Positions 7,798-17,585 of a stretch of 48,447 bases of DNA are shown here, in pieces (the stretch's first letter is position 1; every line of letters begins with the position of its first letter). Under the pieces are notes generated by a model. That model worked only from the letters and a program-made list of their open reading frames with translations, was not told the DNA's origin and ran no database searches. This DNA comes from Peptococcaceae bacterium. Its GTDB lineage: Bacteria; Bacillota; Peptococcia; Peptococcales; Peptococcaceae. The stretch is taken from positions 1-48,447 of the forward strand of contig JAFYPD010000023.1 in NCBI GenBank assembly GCA_017547685.1. Reading direction: 5' to 3'. The translations under genes were made by a program, and so were the position numbers.

Positions 7798-10700
7798 ATG
7801 GAATCGGAAAAGACGGAACTTCTGGATTTTTTGCAGCATGACCCGGAGATTGTAAAGGTACAGCAGAAACTGTACGAAGGTGGAGAGGCTGTTGTCTACG
7901 GGCTGTACGAAGGGCAGCGCACATTGATTACAGCGGCGTTAACGAAACAGCGTACCGATGGAAATTTACTGGTGCTTTGTGATACAGAAAAACGGGCGAA
8001 AGAGTTGTGGGAAGATCTGGTGAATTTGCTGCCGGACTATGAAGCACTGTACTTCCCTGCACTGGAAATGATTCCGTATGAGGTGATTGCACAAAGCGGG
8101 GAACTGGAGCAAAAACGGTTGGAAGTATTATCCCGCTTGGTGCTGGAACGGGATAAAAAATTTGCAGTTGTGACGACGATAGAAGGGCTGAGCAAACGAT
8201 TACTGCCTGCTGGGGATTTTCGGCAAGGGATATTACCGCTGGAAGTTGGTCAGCAGATAGCGCAGAACCAGCTGCGTGCTCATCTGGCAGCGTTCGGGTA
8301 TGAATTTGCGGAACAGGTGGAACGGCCGGGACAGTTTTCGGTGCGAGGCGGTATCTTTGATATCTATTCTGCCAATTACAAAAATCCGTTACGCCTGGAG
8401 TTTTTTGATGACGAAGTGGATTCCATCCGCTTTTTTGACACATCCACGCAATGTTCTGTGGAAAAAGTCAAACAGATCTGGCTGGTACCCGGACGTGAAT
8501 TTTTCCTGATGCCGCAGTGCAAAGAGGGCGGGATTCGTGAAATAAGGGAACAGTTCAGCCGTCAGATGGAACAGCTGGCAAAACGGAAAGATCGTGAACC
8601 GCTGGAACGGTTACAGGGCAAAGTGGGCGAGCTGCTGGAAAAATTGCAGCAGGATATGTATTTTACCGGTCTGGAGCAGTATCAGACCTTCTTCTATCCG
8701 GACAGCGCCAGTTTGCTGGATTATATGGGACATCATCCGTTTGTTGTGCTTGACGAAGCGAACCGGATTCAGGAAGCACAGGAATATTTAGAAAAGGAAC
8801 GGCGGCAATCTTTTGGAGAACTGCTCTTGAAAGGCGGTGCACTGCCGGGGCAGGCGAACTATTTCTTTGATTTGGGTGAGCTGGTTCGGCTGTTAGAGCC
8901 TGTTCAGCATCTGTGTTTTTCGCTGCTGCCGAAACAGTCTGTTTTTCAGCAGGAGAATTCGCGTATGGCGCTGGACTGTCAGAATATCTCATCGTTTTTC
9001 GGCAATCCCCAATTGCTGGTGGAAGAACTGCAGACGTGGCAGAAACAGAATTATCGAATTCTGATTTTATTGACATCTGCTGCAAAGGCATTGCGTTTGC
9101 AGCAGATGCTGAGCGATCACGATATTCTCTGCAGCTGGATTGCGGACCGTTATCAGGCAGACCCGGGCCAGATTTATCTGGCTTACGGGAATATCAGCCA
9201 CGGCGCCCGCTTTCCGCAAAGCCGGATTGTGTTTATCAGTGAAACAGAAGTATTCCAGCAGCAGAGAAAACGAGTCAATAAAAAATTCTTCCAGGAAGAT
9301 GGACAGAAAATTACGCAGCTGGATGATTTAAAAGTTGGCGACTATGTTGTGCACATGAACCATGGGATCGGCCGTTATATGGGGATTGAACGTTTGCGCG
9401 TGCAGGATATTGAACGAGATTATTTAATCATCAAGTATTCCGACGACGGGAAGCTGTATATTCCGGTGGAGCAGTTTGACCTGCTCCAGAAATACACGGT
9501 GAATGAGGGCGTTGCGCCAAAGGTGAACAAACTGGGCGGCAGCGAATGGCAGCGCACCAAAAATAAAGTAAAAGCATCGGTAGAAAAACTGGCGGAAGGA
9601 TTATTACAGATTTATGCGCGCCGGAAAAGTCAGGAAGGGTATGCATTTTCTCCGGATGACCAGTGGCAGAAAGAGTTTGAAGATGCTTTCCCGTATGTGG
9701 AAACCGATGACCAGCTGCGCGCCATTGAAGATGTAAAACGGGATATGATGTCTTCCACGGTAATGGACCGTCTGATTTGCGGTGATGTTGGCTACGGCAA
9801 AACAGAGGTGGCAATCCGCGCAGCCTTCAAAGCCGTCAATGACGGGAAACAGGTGGCGGTGCTGGTGCCTACCACGGTATTGGCACAGCAGCATTACAAC
9901 ACCTTTATGGAGCGCTTTCATGCCTACGGTGTTCGAGTGGAAATGCTGAGCCGGTTCAGCACGCCGAAACAGCAGAAAGAAACAGTGGATGGATTGAAAG
10001 CTGGTTCTGTGGATATTGTAGTTGGCACACACAAATTACTGAGCAAAAGTATCAGCTTCCATGATTTAGGACTGCTGGTGGTGGATGAGGAGCAGCGTTT
10101 TGGTGTGACCCACAAAGAAAAAATCAAAAGCCTGCGCTCTCAGGTTGATGTGTTAACCTTGTCTGCAACACCGATTCCACGTACCTTGCACATGTCGCTG
10201 GTTGGCATTCGTGATATGAGTGTAATTGAAACACCGCCGCAGGATCGTTATCCGATTCAGACCTATATTGTTGAGCGCACACCGGAACTGATGAAAGATG
10301 CCATCCGCCGTGAACTGGGCAGAGGCGGTCAGGTATATGTGGTGCATAACCGCATTGAAGATATTGACCGGCTGGCGGAAGAAATCAGTCTGTTAGTGCC
10401 GGAGGCGCGGATTCTGGTTGGCCACGGTCAGATGAAAGAGCATCAGCTGGAACAGATTATGATGGATTTTATCAATCATGAAGCAGATGTGCTGGTGTGC
10501 ACAACGATTATTGAAACAGGCCTTGATATTGCAAATGCCAACACGATGATTGTGGATGAGGCGGATAAAATGGGGCTGGCGCAGCTGTATCAGCTGCGCG
10601 GCCGCGTGGGTAGAAGTAATCGCATTGCATATGCGTATTTAACGTACAAAAAAGATAAAACCTTGAGTCAGCTGGCGGAAAAACGACTGGCGGCCATTCG

Positions 10701-11337
10701 CGAGTATACAGAACTGGGCTCCGGTTTCAAGATTGCGATGCGCGATCTTGAGATTCGCGGTGCCGGCAATCTGCTTGGCGCGGAACAGCATGGCCATGTG
10801 GCGGCAGTCGGTTTTGATTTGTACTGCAGTATGCTGGATGAAGCCATTCGCGAGCTGAAAGGCGAAAAAGCGGGAAAACGGCGTGAAGTAGAAATAGATT
10901 TGCAGGTCAGCGCCTTCATTCCGGAATACTATATTCGTGACAGCTCTGTGAAACTGGGATTTTATCAGCGTATCCAGCAGGCCAGAGCAATCAGCCGCCT
11001 GCATCTGCTGGAAGATGAGATGATAGACCGGTTCGGCGATGTGCCGCCGGAAACATGGAATCTGCTGCGGGTGGCTGAACTGAAAATTTACTGCATGGAG
11101 ATTGGGATACGCAGCCTGAAACAGAAAGGCGGCGTGGTGCATGCGCGTTTTGAGCCGGATACTGGAATGGACATGCGAAAGCTGATGGAATTGATGAAGA
11201 AATATAAACGGCAGCTTACTTACGGCAGTGATGGCGGTGAACTGGTGGTACGGATGACAGTTGGAAGTGCGGATGCAGAGAAGTGTTTAGATTTGGTGAA
11301 AGGTATTTTATTAGACATGGTTTCCATTGTGCAATAA
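7798..11337 (+). CDS. mfd: Transcription-repair coupling factor
   Basis: An ATP-dependent translocase that removes RNA polymerase stalled at DNA lesions and recruits UvrA. With this start it has 1179 residues. In order: UvrB-like N-terminal part with RGGIFDIY and [14 protein letters not shown], the RNA-polymerase interaction domain around [18 protein letters not shown], a superfamily 2 motor with Walker [19 protein letters not shown] box, SATPIPRTL and QLRGRVGRS, and the TRCF C-terminal domain. In-frame starts at 7765 (GTG) and 7774 (ATG) are possible, but only the ATG at 7798 has a well-spaced AGAGGTGAT ribosome site, and the longer forms would begin next to the parS palindrome. Confidence 0.95.
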   Translation: MESEKTELLDFLQHDPEIVKVQQKLYEGGEAVVYGLYEGQRTLITAALTKQRTDGNLLVLCDTEKRAKELWEDLVNLLPDYEALYFPALEMIPYEVIAQSGELEQKRLEVLSRLVLERDKKFAVVTTIEGLSKRLLPAGDFRQGILPLEVGQQIAQNQLRAHLAAFGYEFAEQVERPGQFSVRGGIFDIYSANYKNPLRLEFFDDEVDSIRFFDTSTQCSVEKVKQIWLVPGREFFLMPQCKEGGIREIREQFSRQMEQLAKRKDREPLERLQGKVGELLEKLQQDMYFTGLEQYQTFFYPDSASLLDYMGHHPFVVLDEANRIQEAQEYLEKERRQSFGELLLKGGALPGQANYFFDLGELVRLLEPVQHLCFSLLPKQSVFQQENSRMALDCQNISSFFGNPQLLVEELQTWQKQNYRILILLTSAAKALRLQQMLSDHDILCSWIADRYQADPGQIYLAYGNISHGARFPQSRIVFISETEVFQQQRKRVNKKFFQEDGQKITQLDDLKVGDYVVHMNHGIGRYMGIERLRVQDIERDYLIIKYSDDGKLYIPVEQFDLLQKYTVNEGVAPKVNKLGGSEWQRTKNKVKASVEKLAEGLLQIYARRKSQEGYAFSPDDQWQKEFEDAFPYVETDDQLRAIEDVKRDMMSSTVMDRLICGDVGYGKTEVAIRAAFKAVNDGKQVAVLVPTTVLAQQHYNTFMERFHAYGVRVEMLSRFSTPKQQKETVDGLKAGSVDIVVGTHKLLSKSISFHDLGLLVVDEEQRFGVTHKEKIKSLRSQVDVLTLSATPIPRTLHMSLVGIRDMSVIETPPQDRYPIQTYIVERTPELMKDAIRRELGRGGQVYVVHNRIEDIDRLAEEISLLVPEARILVGHGQMKEHQLEQIMMDFINHEADVLVCTTIIETGLDIANANTMIVDEADKMGLAQLYQLRGRVGRSNRIAYAYLTYKKDKTLSQLAEKRLAAIREYTELGSGFKIAMRDLEIRGAGNLLGAEQHGHVAAVGFDLYCSMLDEAIRELKGEKAGKRREVEIDLQVSAFIPEYYIRDSSVKLGFYQRIQQARAISRLHLLEDEMIDRFGDVPPETWNLLRVAELKIYCMEIGIRSLKQKGGVVHARFEPDTGMDMRKLMELMKKYKRQLTYGSDGGELVVRMTVGSADAEKCLDLVKGILLDMVSIVQ

Positions 11338-11355
11338 CTGTGCTTCTGATATAAT
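11327..11355 (+). promoter_or_regulatory. Promoter of the foldase gene
   Basis: -35 TTGTGC, 17-bp spacer, -10 TATAAT, overlapping the last codons of mfd. It allows the foldase and Sel1-repeat genes to be expressed apart from mfd. Confidence 0.7.
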
Positions 11356-11404
11356 AAAAAAATGTCGAGAACGGCAGCAAAGAGTTGAAGGAGAGAATAT
11401 AACA

Positions 11405-12358
11405 ATGAAGAAAAAAGTAGCAGTATTAGCTTTAAGTGCATTTCTGTTGACCGGCCTGTTCGGCTGCGGTGATAAAGTACCGGATGGCACTGCAGCAACT
11501 GTAAATGGCGTAGCCATTTCGCAGGAAGAACTGGACATCAACTATCAGCAGTTTTTACAGCTGTATGAATTTTATGGTATCGACGTGACTGCTGATGATG
11601 TGAAACTGGAAGCGAGAAACAGCATGCTGGAAACAATGATTACCCAGGAACTGCTGATGCAGGAAGCAGAAAAACGTGAAATCACAGTAACTGACGAAGA
11701 AGTGGAAGAATATCTCACAGATATGGTCAATAATCAGTACGGCGGCAGCCGGGAAGAGCTGGAAACTGCAGTCGAAGAAGCCGGTATGACCATGGATTAT
11801 TATAAAGAGGCGCAGAGAGAAGAACTGATGATGACAAAACTAAATGCCGACCTGGTGAATCATCCGGAAACCGTTGATGTTATCAAAGCGCGTCATATTT
11901 TAGTGGCGAGCGAAGAAGAAGCAAATGAAATTATTGCAAAATTAGACAACGGTGAAGATTTTGCAGTTCTGGCCAAGGAATACTCTCTGGATGGTTCTGC
12001 AGCAGACGGCGGTGACCTGGGCTATTTTGCAACTAACGGTGTTACCACATCCAAAATGGTAGACGAATTCACTGCCGGCGCACAGGCGCTGGAAGTTGGT
12101 GAATATTCCAAAACGCCGGTTATGAGCCAGTTTGGGTATCACATTATTCTGGTAGAAGATAAACAGGATAATGTAAATCTGCTGGAAGAAGCGGAAAAAT
12201 ACAACAGTGTATTAGAAGGTATTTATCGCTACGGCCTGAATAATTTAGCGTCCAGTCTGGCTGAAACGGCTGAGATTGAAGTTCTGATTGATACCACTGT
12301 TGTACCGGAAGGGCCTGTGACAGAAGAAAATCAGACCGAAGAAAACACTGCGGAATAA
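11405..12358 (+). CDS. prsA: PrsA/SurA-type peptidyl-prolyl isomerase lipoprotein (foldase)
   Basis: An extracytoplasmic chaperone and proline isomerase that helps exported proteins fold. The 317-residue protein starts with a lipoprotein signal (MKKK, hydrophobic stretch, LTGLFGC with Cys21 as the likely lipidated residue). A SurA_N-like helical region follows, then a parvulin domain (about residues 158-260) with IKARHILVASEEEA, DGGDLGYF and FGYHIILVED, and a short acidic tail. The ATG is chosen because of GAAGGAGAG and the signal peptide; longer frames overlap mfd and lack a signal. The position after mfd is often seen in Bacillota. Confidence 0.9.
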   Translation: MKKKVAVLALSAFLLTGLFGCGDKVPDGTAATVNGVAISQEELDINYQQFLQLYEFYGIDVTADDVKLEARNSMLETMITQELLMQEAEKREITVTDEEVEEYLTDMVNNQYGGSREELETAVEEAGMTMDYYKEAQREELMMTKLNADLVNHPETVDVIKARHILVASEEEANEIIAKLDNGEDFAVLAKEYSLDGSAADGGDLGYFATNGVTTSKMVDEFTAGAQALEVGEYSKTPVMSQFGYHIILVEDKQDNVNLLEEAEKYNSVLEGIYRYGLNNLASSLAETAEIEVLIDTTVVPEGPVTEENQTEENTAE

Positions 12359-12370
12359 GGGGGACTCGAT

Positions 12371-13123
12371 ATGCAGCAGGCAGAATTGATTGACAGCACA
12401 GAAAAACTGAAAGAACTGGAAGAAGCCGCGAATGAAGGCTTTGCCCGTGCCCAGTTTAATCTGGCCGTATGTTATGAACAGGGCAAATGGGTAGAGCAGG
12501 ATTTGGAAAAGGCCATGGAATGGTACAAAAAATCAGCAGAACAGGGTAATTTGAATGCCTGCTACCTGATGGGCAGCCGTTATTATAATGGCGAAGGTGT
12601 AGAACAGGATTTCGAAAAAGCGTTTGAAAATTTTAAAGTAGCTGCACAAAAAGGTCATATTATTGCACAGCAGTTTTTAGGCGAATGTTATACCTTTGGA
12701 CAGGGCACAGAACAGAATCTGGAAGAGGCGGCGGAATGGTATCTGAAAGCTGCCATGCGGGGCTCTCTGGAAGCACAGGTGAATCTGGGTATCTGTTACA
12801 GCCAGGGGCTGGGCGTTGAGCAGAACTTTGAAGAAGCAATCAAATGGTTTAGCAGTGCTGCGGAAGCAGAACATCCGGCTGGAAAAATGAATCTGGCCAT
12901 CTCCTATTTTGAAGGCGAAGGCGTGGAACAGGATAAAGCAAAGGCAGTGCAGCTTTTAACAGAAGCTGCACCATATATGGCAGATGCACAGTTCCTGCTG
13001 GCGCAGTGTTATGAAAACGGCGAAGGTATTGAAAAAGACCTGGAAAAAGCAAAAGAACTGTATCAGCAGGCAGCAGAGGCTGGTATCGTAGAAGCCGGTG
13101 AAGCCCTGGAAGCATTGCAGTAA
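12371..13123 (+). CDS. Sel1-like repeat protein
   Basis: A 250-residue cytoplasmic protein made almost wholly of Sel1-type TPR repeats. Six consecutive units of 35-36 residues share the pattern A-x-LG-x-CY-x-x-G-x-G-V-E-Q-D-x-x-K-A-x-x-W, for example GEGVEQDFEKAFENF and GLGVEQNFEEAIKWF, plus a partial seventh. No signal peptide or catalytic domain is seen. Such solenoids bind other proteins; the partner is unknown. It starts 12 bases after the foldase stop with AAGGGGGAC upstream, so the two are co-transcribed. Confidence 0.85.
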   Translation: MQQAELIDSTEKLKELEEAANEGFARAQFNLAVCYEQGKWVEQDLEKAMEWYKKSAEQGNLNACYLMGSRYYNGEGVEQDFEKAFENFKVAAQKGHIIAQQFLGECYTFGQGTEQNLEEAAEWYLKAAMRGSLEAQVNLGICYSQGLGVEQNFEEAIKWFSSAAEAEHPAGKMNLAISYFEGEGVEQDKAKAVQLLTEAAPYMADAQFLLAQCYENGEGIEKDLEKAKELYQQAAEAGIVEAGEALEALQ

Positions 13124-13136
13124 AGGAGCGATAAGA

Positions 13137-13177
13137 GGCTGTTGTATCAGAAAAATCTGGTACAGCAGCCCTTCTTT
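13137..13177 (+). terminator. Terminator after the Sel1-repeat gene
   Basis: A 15-bp stem beginning GGCTGTTGTA and ending TACAGCAGCC, with two G-U or mismatch positions, followed by CTTCTTT. Confidence 0.75.
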
Positions 13178-13251
13178 GTGTGTGAACGGATACTGTATAC
13201 AAACTGTACTATAACTATTTTAATTTTTTGAATCTTTTATTAAACAGATGA

Positions 13252-13280
13252 TTGACTTCTGGCTTTTCCAGTGCTATACT
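13252..13280 (+). promoter_or_regulatory. Promoter of the TRAP transporter operon
   Basis: -35 TTGACT, 17-bp spacer, -10 TATACT. The leader just downstream holds a 6-bp inverted repeat, TGGACA ... TGTCCA (13288-13310), that could be an operator. Confidence 0.8.
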
Positions 13281-13348
13281 CTGTGCATGGACAAAAACGT
13301 GTATGTCCAGAATATATATTATGTATATGATATGGGGGAGATTTACCA

Positions 13349-14371
13349 ATGAAAAAAGCACGTAAATTAGTTGCCGCATTAACAATGTGCGCAATGGCAT
13401 TCACACTGACAGCCTGTGGCGGCGGTAGTGATACACAGCAGGCAGATACAAGCGACGAACCAGTTGTAATGAAGCTGGCTACCACTGTAAACGAACAGGA
13501 CAGCTTCCAGATTGCAGCAGAAAAATTTGCTGAATTAGTGGCTGAAAGAACTGACGGCGCATACACCATCGAAATTCATCCAAACGGTGAACTGGGCGAC
13601 GAAAGTGACCTGTTATCCTCTATGGCTGCAGGCGAACTGGAAATGGGTATCGTAACAAGCGGCCCGTTCGTAAACTACGCACCAGACATGGGCGTACTGG
13701 ATCTGCCGTTCCTGTTCGGCAGCAGTGAAGAAGCTTACGCTGTATTAGACGGTGAAGTTGGTCAGGAACTGCTGGGTACTCTGGAAAATGCAAACCTGAA
13801 AGGTCTGGCTTATGCAGAACGCGGCTTCCGTAACGTAACAAACAGCGTTCGCCCTGTTACCACAGCTGCTGACATGGCAAACCTGAAACTGCGTGTAATG
13901 GAAAACGAAGTATATGCAAAAACATTTGAAGCACTGGGCACCAACGCAACACCAATGGCATGGCAGGAAACGCTGACTGCTCTGCAGAACGGGACTATTG
14001 AAGGTCAGGAAAACCCGATCAACGTAATTTACTCCTACTCTCTGTGGGAATCCAACCAGAAATATGCAACTCTGACCCGTCATTCCTATGCAACAGCAAT
14101 CATCACCATGAGTCTGGAAAAATTCAATGAACTGCCAGAAGATGTTCAGGTAATTTTCAAAGAAGCGGCTCAGGAAGCTGCTGAATTTGAACGTGCATGG
14201 TGTGCTGAAAACGAAGCAACTCAGCTGCAGGCTATGAAGGACAACGGTATGGAAGTTGTTGAAACTCCGGATTTAGACAGCTTCAAAGCTGCTGTACAGC
14301 CAGTATATGATGCATACCCACAGTATGCTGAAACTCTGGAAAAAATCCAGGCTGTAACTGATGCTATGTAA
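13349..14371 (+). CDS. dctP: TRAP transporter solute-binding lipoprotein (DctP family)
   Basis: The extracytoplasmic receptor of a sodium-driven TRAP transporter for an organic acid. At 340 residues it has a lipoprotein signal with FTLTACGGG (Cys23). The DctP fold signatures are EIHPNGELGDE, the carboxylate-clamping Arg in LKLRVMENEVY, and GQENPINVIYSY, where family members bind ligand. The Arg implies an acidic ligand; sequence does not say which, and C4-dicarboxylates, keto acids and sulfonates such as isethionate all use this family. GGGGGAG precedes the ATG. The gene has the strongest promoter of the operon and is followed by an attenuator-like hairpin, fitting the excess of receptor over membrane parts. 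Confidence 0.92.
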   Translation: MKKARKLVAALTMCAMAFTLTACGGGSDTQQADTSDEPVVMKLATTVNEQDSFQIAAEKFAELVAERTDGAYTIEIHPNGELGDESDLLSSMAAGELEMGIVTSGPFVNYAPDMGVLDLPFLFGSSEEAYAVLDGEVGQELLGTLENANLKGLAYAERGFRNVTNSVRPVTTAADMANLKLRVMENEVYAKTFEALGTNATPMAWQETLTALQNGTIEGQENPINVIYSYSLWESNQKYATLTRHSYATAIITMSLEKFNELPEDVQVIFKEAAQEAAEFERAWCAENEATQLQAMKDNGMEVVETPDLDSFKAAVQPVYDAYPQYAETLEKIQAVTDAM

Positions 14372-14408
14372 TCCGTAAACTATCGGCACATACAACATAC
14401 AAAAAGAT

Positions 14409-14447
14409 GCAAGGCAGGCAGACACTTGTCTGCCTTGCTTTTTCTTT
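14409..14447 (+). terminator. Attenuator-like hairpin between dctP and dctQ
   Basis: GCAAG-GCAGACA (with a 4-base GCAG bulge) pairs with TGTCTGCCTTGC, then TTTTTCTTT. Since dctQM follow without an evident promoter, partial termination would lower membrane subunits relative to the receptor. Confidence 0.7.
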
Positions 14448-14485
14448 ACATACGAAAGTATTGATTTGCATAAGGAGTTGAGCAT

Positions 14486-14995
14486 ATGAGTTTTGCAAAC
14501 GGATTTAAAAAATTCAGTGACGGTATCGACAAAGTCTGCCTCGCTGTTGTCGTAGCTATGATTGCTGCCATGGTATGTGTTACCATTGCCCAGATTGTCT
14601 GCCGGGAATTATCCACTATGCTGGATGGTGTAAAACCGCTGCAGTGGAGTGAGGAAGTGTGTCGTTATTTATTAGTATGGGCTACTTTTTTAGGTGCAAG
14701 CAGTGTTTACAAGGAAGGAACCCATATTACCATTACATTTGTGCAGAGTATGTTCTCTCCAAAAGTACAGCGCTATATCCGCATTTTGGTACATGTGCTG
14801 TGTATTATCGCATTCTGCGCGGTTGTATATTTCGGCTTTACTTTTGCCATGAAACAGATGCAGCTGGCTCCATCGCTGCGGATTCCGATGAAATATATGT
14901 ACCTGTCCGTTCCAATCGGGTTTGGGCTGATGGCGATTCATGCTGTCAATGAAGTACTGCAGACGCTGCAGCAGAAAGGAGGAAAACTGCAATGA
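14486..14995 (+). CDS. dctQ: TRAP transporter small membrane subunit (DctQ family)
   Basis: A 169-residue integral membrane protein with four hydrophobic segments, as usual for DctQ. The family features are the first helix after a short cytosolic amphipathic stretch, the WSEEVCRYLLVWATFLGAS block and the C-terminal segment SVPIGFGLMAIHAVNEVL. It partners DctM to form the transporter core. AAGGAGTTG precedes its ATG, and its stop overlaps the dctM start by four bases (ATGA). Confidence 0.92.
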   Translation: MSFANGFKKFSDGIDKVCLAVVVAMIAAMVCVTIAQIVCRELSTMLDGVKPLQWSEEVCRYLLVWATFLGASSVYKEGTHITITFVQSMFSPKVQRYIRILVHVLCIIAFCAVVYFGFTFAMKQMQLAPSLRIPMKYMYLSVPIGFGLMAIHAVNEVLQTLQQKGGKLQ

Positions 14996-16260
14996 CCATA
15001 TTATTATTTGCCGTATTCGCAATTACACTGCTGGCCGGGGTTCCTGTTGCATTTTCCATCATGCTGTCGGCCATGTCTGTAATGCTGGCCGGTGATGTCG
15101 GCCTTGGGATGATGGCACAGCGTATGTTTGCCAGCACCAACTCCTTTCCGCTGATTGCAGTTCCATTCTTTATTCTAGCTGGTGATTTGCTGGCCAACGG
15201 TGCTATTTCCAGATATCTGGTTGAATTTGCAGAATCGTTTCTGGGTGTCATCAAAGGCGGGCTGTCGATTGTATCGGTTGTTGTAGCGATGTTCTTTGCG
15301 GCCATCTCCGGTTCCGGTGCTGCTACCACAGCGGCAGTAGGTTCCACACTGATTCCGCAGTTAAAAGAACGCGGCTATGATGAGGAGCAGTCGGCTGCAT
15401 TGATTGCGGCGGCCGGTACCATCGGTGTTGTTATTCCGCCGTCGGTTCCAATGGTATTGTATGCCGTTGCAGCCGGGAAGGGTGTCACTATCAATGCATT
15501 GTTTACCAACGGGTTTGGCCCGGGTGTGCTGATGGGTGCGATTCTGATTGCGATTGCGCTGGTGCAGGCATATAAGCGTAATTATCCAAAAGGCGATCGT
15601 ATTGTATTATCCCGTGTGCTGAAGACTTTTCTGGTAGCAGTTCCTGGGCTGATTATGCCAATGATTATTCTGGGCGGTATTTTCTCCGGTATTTTCACAG
15701 CATCTGAAGCAGCAGCGGTAGCTGTTGTATATGCACTGCTGGTATCGTTTTTTGTATATCGGGATATGACACCGGCAAAACTGTTTGACATTATGAAAGG
15801 CAGTGCCAAAACTTCTGCTGTTATTATGATTATCATTGCCTGCAGCGGTCCGTTCAGCTGGGTACTGGCAAGTTACGGGATTCCGGATGCAATTGCCAGT
15901 GCGATTTTAGGTGTTTCCACCAACAAATACATCCTAATGTTTATGATTGCTCTGGTTATCATCATCGCTGGTGTATTTATGGAAACTTCCTCGGCAATTA
16001 TCATCTTAACACCGGTGTTACTGCCTCTGGTGCAGGGCCTCGGTGTTGATCTGGTACACTTTGGTATTATGTTCGTGGTAGGGATTGCTATCGGTATGAT
16101 TACACCGCCGGTTGCCATCAACCTGTTTGTGGCGTCCGGCATCACCGGCAAACCGATTGAAGTCATTGCGGCAGCGGTCATTCCATATCTGATTGGTCTG
16201 CTGTTTGTATTCCTGTTAATCGTATATCTGCCGCTGCTTTTCCCGGCACTGATTATCTGA
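14992..16260 (+). CDS. dctM: TRAP transporter large permease subunit (DctM family)
   Basis: The sodium-coupled permease of 422 residues with about 11-12 hydrophobic segments. Typical blocks are FPLIAVPFFILAGDLLANG, SGSGAATTAAVGS with its substrate/ion-binding hairpin, IGVVIPPSVPMVLYA, and near the end IGMITPPVAINLFV. The start overlaps dctQ (ATGA), coupling translation. A very strong terminator follows. The operon has no catabolic gene attached, so the substrate is not evident. Confidence 0.94.
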   Translation: MTILLFAVFAITLLAGVPVAFSIMLSAMSVMLAGDVGLGMMAQRMFASTNSFPLIAVPFFILAGDLLANGAISRYLVEFAESFLGVIKGGLSIVSVVVAMFFAAISGSGAATTAAVGSTLIPQLKERGYDEEQSAALIAAAGTIGVVIPPSVPMVLYAVAAGKGVTINALFTNGFGPGVLMGAILIAIALVQAYKRNYPKGDRIVLSRVLKTFLVAVPGLIMPMIILGGIFSGIFTASEAAAVAVVYALLVSFFVYRDMTPAKLFDIMKGSAKTSAVIMIIIACSGPFSWVLASYGIPDAIASAILGVSTNKYILMFMIALVIIIAGVFMETSSAIIILTPVLLPLVQGLGVDLVHFGIMFVVGIAIGMITPPVAINLFVASGITGKPIEVIAAAVIPYLIGLLFVFLLIVYLPLLFPALII

Positions 16261-16294
16261 CAGAGTGTAATCATCATAGAATAAAAACAAAATG

Positions 16295-16344
16295 AACCCC
16301 TGTTTCAGGCAATTCATCTGATTGCCCGAAACAGGGGTTGTTTT
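16295..16344. terminator. Strong terminator after dctM
   Basis: AACCCCTGTTTC pairs with GAAACAGGGGTT, with an additional inner stem GGCAAT/ATTGCC, followed by G and TTTT on the plus strand. The minus strand has a T-rich tail as well, so it may also end the convergent membrane-protein gene. Confidence 0.9.
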
Positions 16345-16390
16345 ATAATTTGAAAGATGATGCAGAACAGACTATGGGTAATAGCCGCTG

Positions 16391-16909
16391 TTAAAGTTCT
16401 GATGAAAAAATTCGATTCATAGCATGCCGCATCGGCCTGTACAGCACCAGCATAATCACAAAATTGCCTGCACAGTGCAGCAAATCATACGGAACACCGG
16501 CAATCCACCAGGAAAAACCAGCCAGCAGCCCATTCCGCAAACCGCCGTTCAATGCGCCGGCAACGCCGTACGGAATGGCACACAACACGCCGAAAGATAA
16601 CCCGAACAGCCCGGATACGATGCTCCAGAACAGCGCCGAATGCTGTGCTCGAAATGCCTGTGTCAGAATCACCAGCAATGTCCATACATACAGATAAGCC
16701 GCCCACCAGAAATGTATCCCGTATAACATACCTTCCAGAAGAACAAATACATAAACCGCATACAGCGTACGCCAGCCCATATACAATGTAAACAGAATGA
16801 TCCAGAAGCTGATTAGCTCGATATTCGGCAGTGAGGCCAGAGCCAGTTTGTTTACTTCCAGCAGAGCCGCCAGCAGTCCCAGACGGGCCATATCCTTAAT
16901 TTGCAGCAT
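16391..16909 (-). CDS. Small multi-pass membrane protein, probable ECF transporter S-component
   Basis: A 172-residue protein with about six hydrophobic helices and few charges. Near the start, ARLGLLAALLEVNKLALASLPNIELISF resembles S-components of energy-coupling-factor vitamin transporters, which have an alanine-rich first helix and bind the substrate in the membrane (quoted here only to mark the region; residues 7-34). The ATG at 16909 is inside the end of the DUF4430-like gene (11-base overlap), which implies translational coupling. A longer frame from 16954 lacks a ribosome site. No EcfA/EcfT genes are nearby, so it would use shared modules. Substrate unknown; a corrinoid is a reasonable guess from its partner. 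Confidence 0.6.
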   Translation of the reverse strand: MLQIKDMARLGLLAALLEVNKLALASLPNIELISFWIILFTLYMGWRTLYAVYVFVLLEGMLYGIHFWWAAYLYVWTLLVILTQAFRAQHSALFWSIVSGLFGLSFGVLCAIPYGVAGALNGGLRNGLLAGFSWWIAGVPYDLLHCAGNFVIMLVLYRPMRHAMNRIFSSEL

Positions 16910-17339
16910 TGGCTTCTGTGGTATACTGCAGACGGAAAGTATCGCCGTCTGCAACCGGCTGGCTGTCTATGCCGTAACTGCCCAGCGTATCGTTCACATA
17001 AATGCTCCACCATGCCTGATTTTTGCCGTAATCGGCAGTAACACCATTGATGGTATGCAGCATTAATCCGTACGGCCCTTCGGTACCGACAAATGTGAGC
17101 CCCTTAGTTTCTTCCATGGCCTGCCGCAGATATGCTGCATCGGTATGTGTTTCGTAGCTTGCCGTGTTCTGCTGATTATCAACGACCTGAATGGTAATTG
17201 TTTTAGCGCCTTCTGTCGGCTGCGGGCCAAATGCGCTGTACATCAGGAATGTGCTGATGACAGCAAAGAACAGCACGATGGAAATAATTATCAGTGTTTT
17301 ATTTTGTTTCGCTTCTTTTTGATTCTTTTTCTGTGTCAT
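16896..17339 (-). CDS. Membrane-anchored DUF4430-like protein
   Basis: A 147-residue protein with a lysine-rich N-terminus, one hydrophobic helix (about residues 15-36) and an outside domain. That domain has the look of DUF4430, a beta-rich fold related to the C-terminal ligand-binding part of transcobalamin/intrinsic factor: QVVDNQQN, YLRQAMEETKGL, GYMLHTING-like blocks, then the tryptophan motif NQAWWSIYVNDTLGSYGID. Longer starts upstream are excluded because the predicted promoter -10 lies at 17383-17388; AAGGAT fits the ATG at 17339. The coupled S-component-like gene suggests joint uptake of a cofactor. I infer the family by eye only. Confidence 0.65.
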   Translation of the reverse strand: MTQKKNQKEAKQNKTLIIISIVLFFAVISTFLMYSAFGPQPTEGAKTITIQVVDNQQNTASYETHTDAAYLRQAMEETKGLTFVGTEGPYGLMLHTINGVTADYGKNQAWWSIYVNDTLGSYGIDSQPVADGDTFRLQYTTEANAAN

Positions 17340-17382
17340 TAAATTCGCATCCTTTTTGAAATGAGTCATGATACCGCTATTC

Positions 17383-17411
17383 ATTATAGGCTTTTTTTCG
17401 AAAAGGTGCAA
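17383..17411 (-). promoter_or_regulatory. Promoter of the DUF4430-like / S-component operon
   Basis: On the minus strand: -35 TTGCAC (17406-17411), 17-bp spacer, -10 TATAAT (17383-17388). An 8-bp perfect inverted repeat AATATTTC/GAAATATT (17417-17436) sits directly upstream of the -35 and may be an operator. Confidence 0.75.
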
Positions 17412-17585
17412 TTAAAAATATTTCCTGAGAAATATTAGCGAATTTTGGAACAGAATACGCTACATTGAATCCTGTTCTGATTTTTTGACCTTTTTTGAAA
17501 AATTAGGAGAAAACAAAAACAGAAATGAAAAAGAAACGGCTCTGTTAAGCGAAAAGGTATAATTAAAAAAGAAATTAAAATTAAA

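Noticed and set aside
7186..7924. Several overlapping minus-strand frames across pth and mfd
   Set aside because: They are shadows of pth and mfd, one crosses the parS site, and none has a ribosome site or known motif.
17484..17500. Reverse-orientation heptad pair TTTGACC-TTT-TTTGAAA as a second CtsR operator
   Set aside because: It is about 200 bp upstream of the ctsR promoter in a T-rich context, so chance is likely; kept only as a remark.
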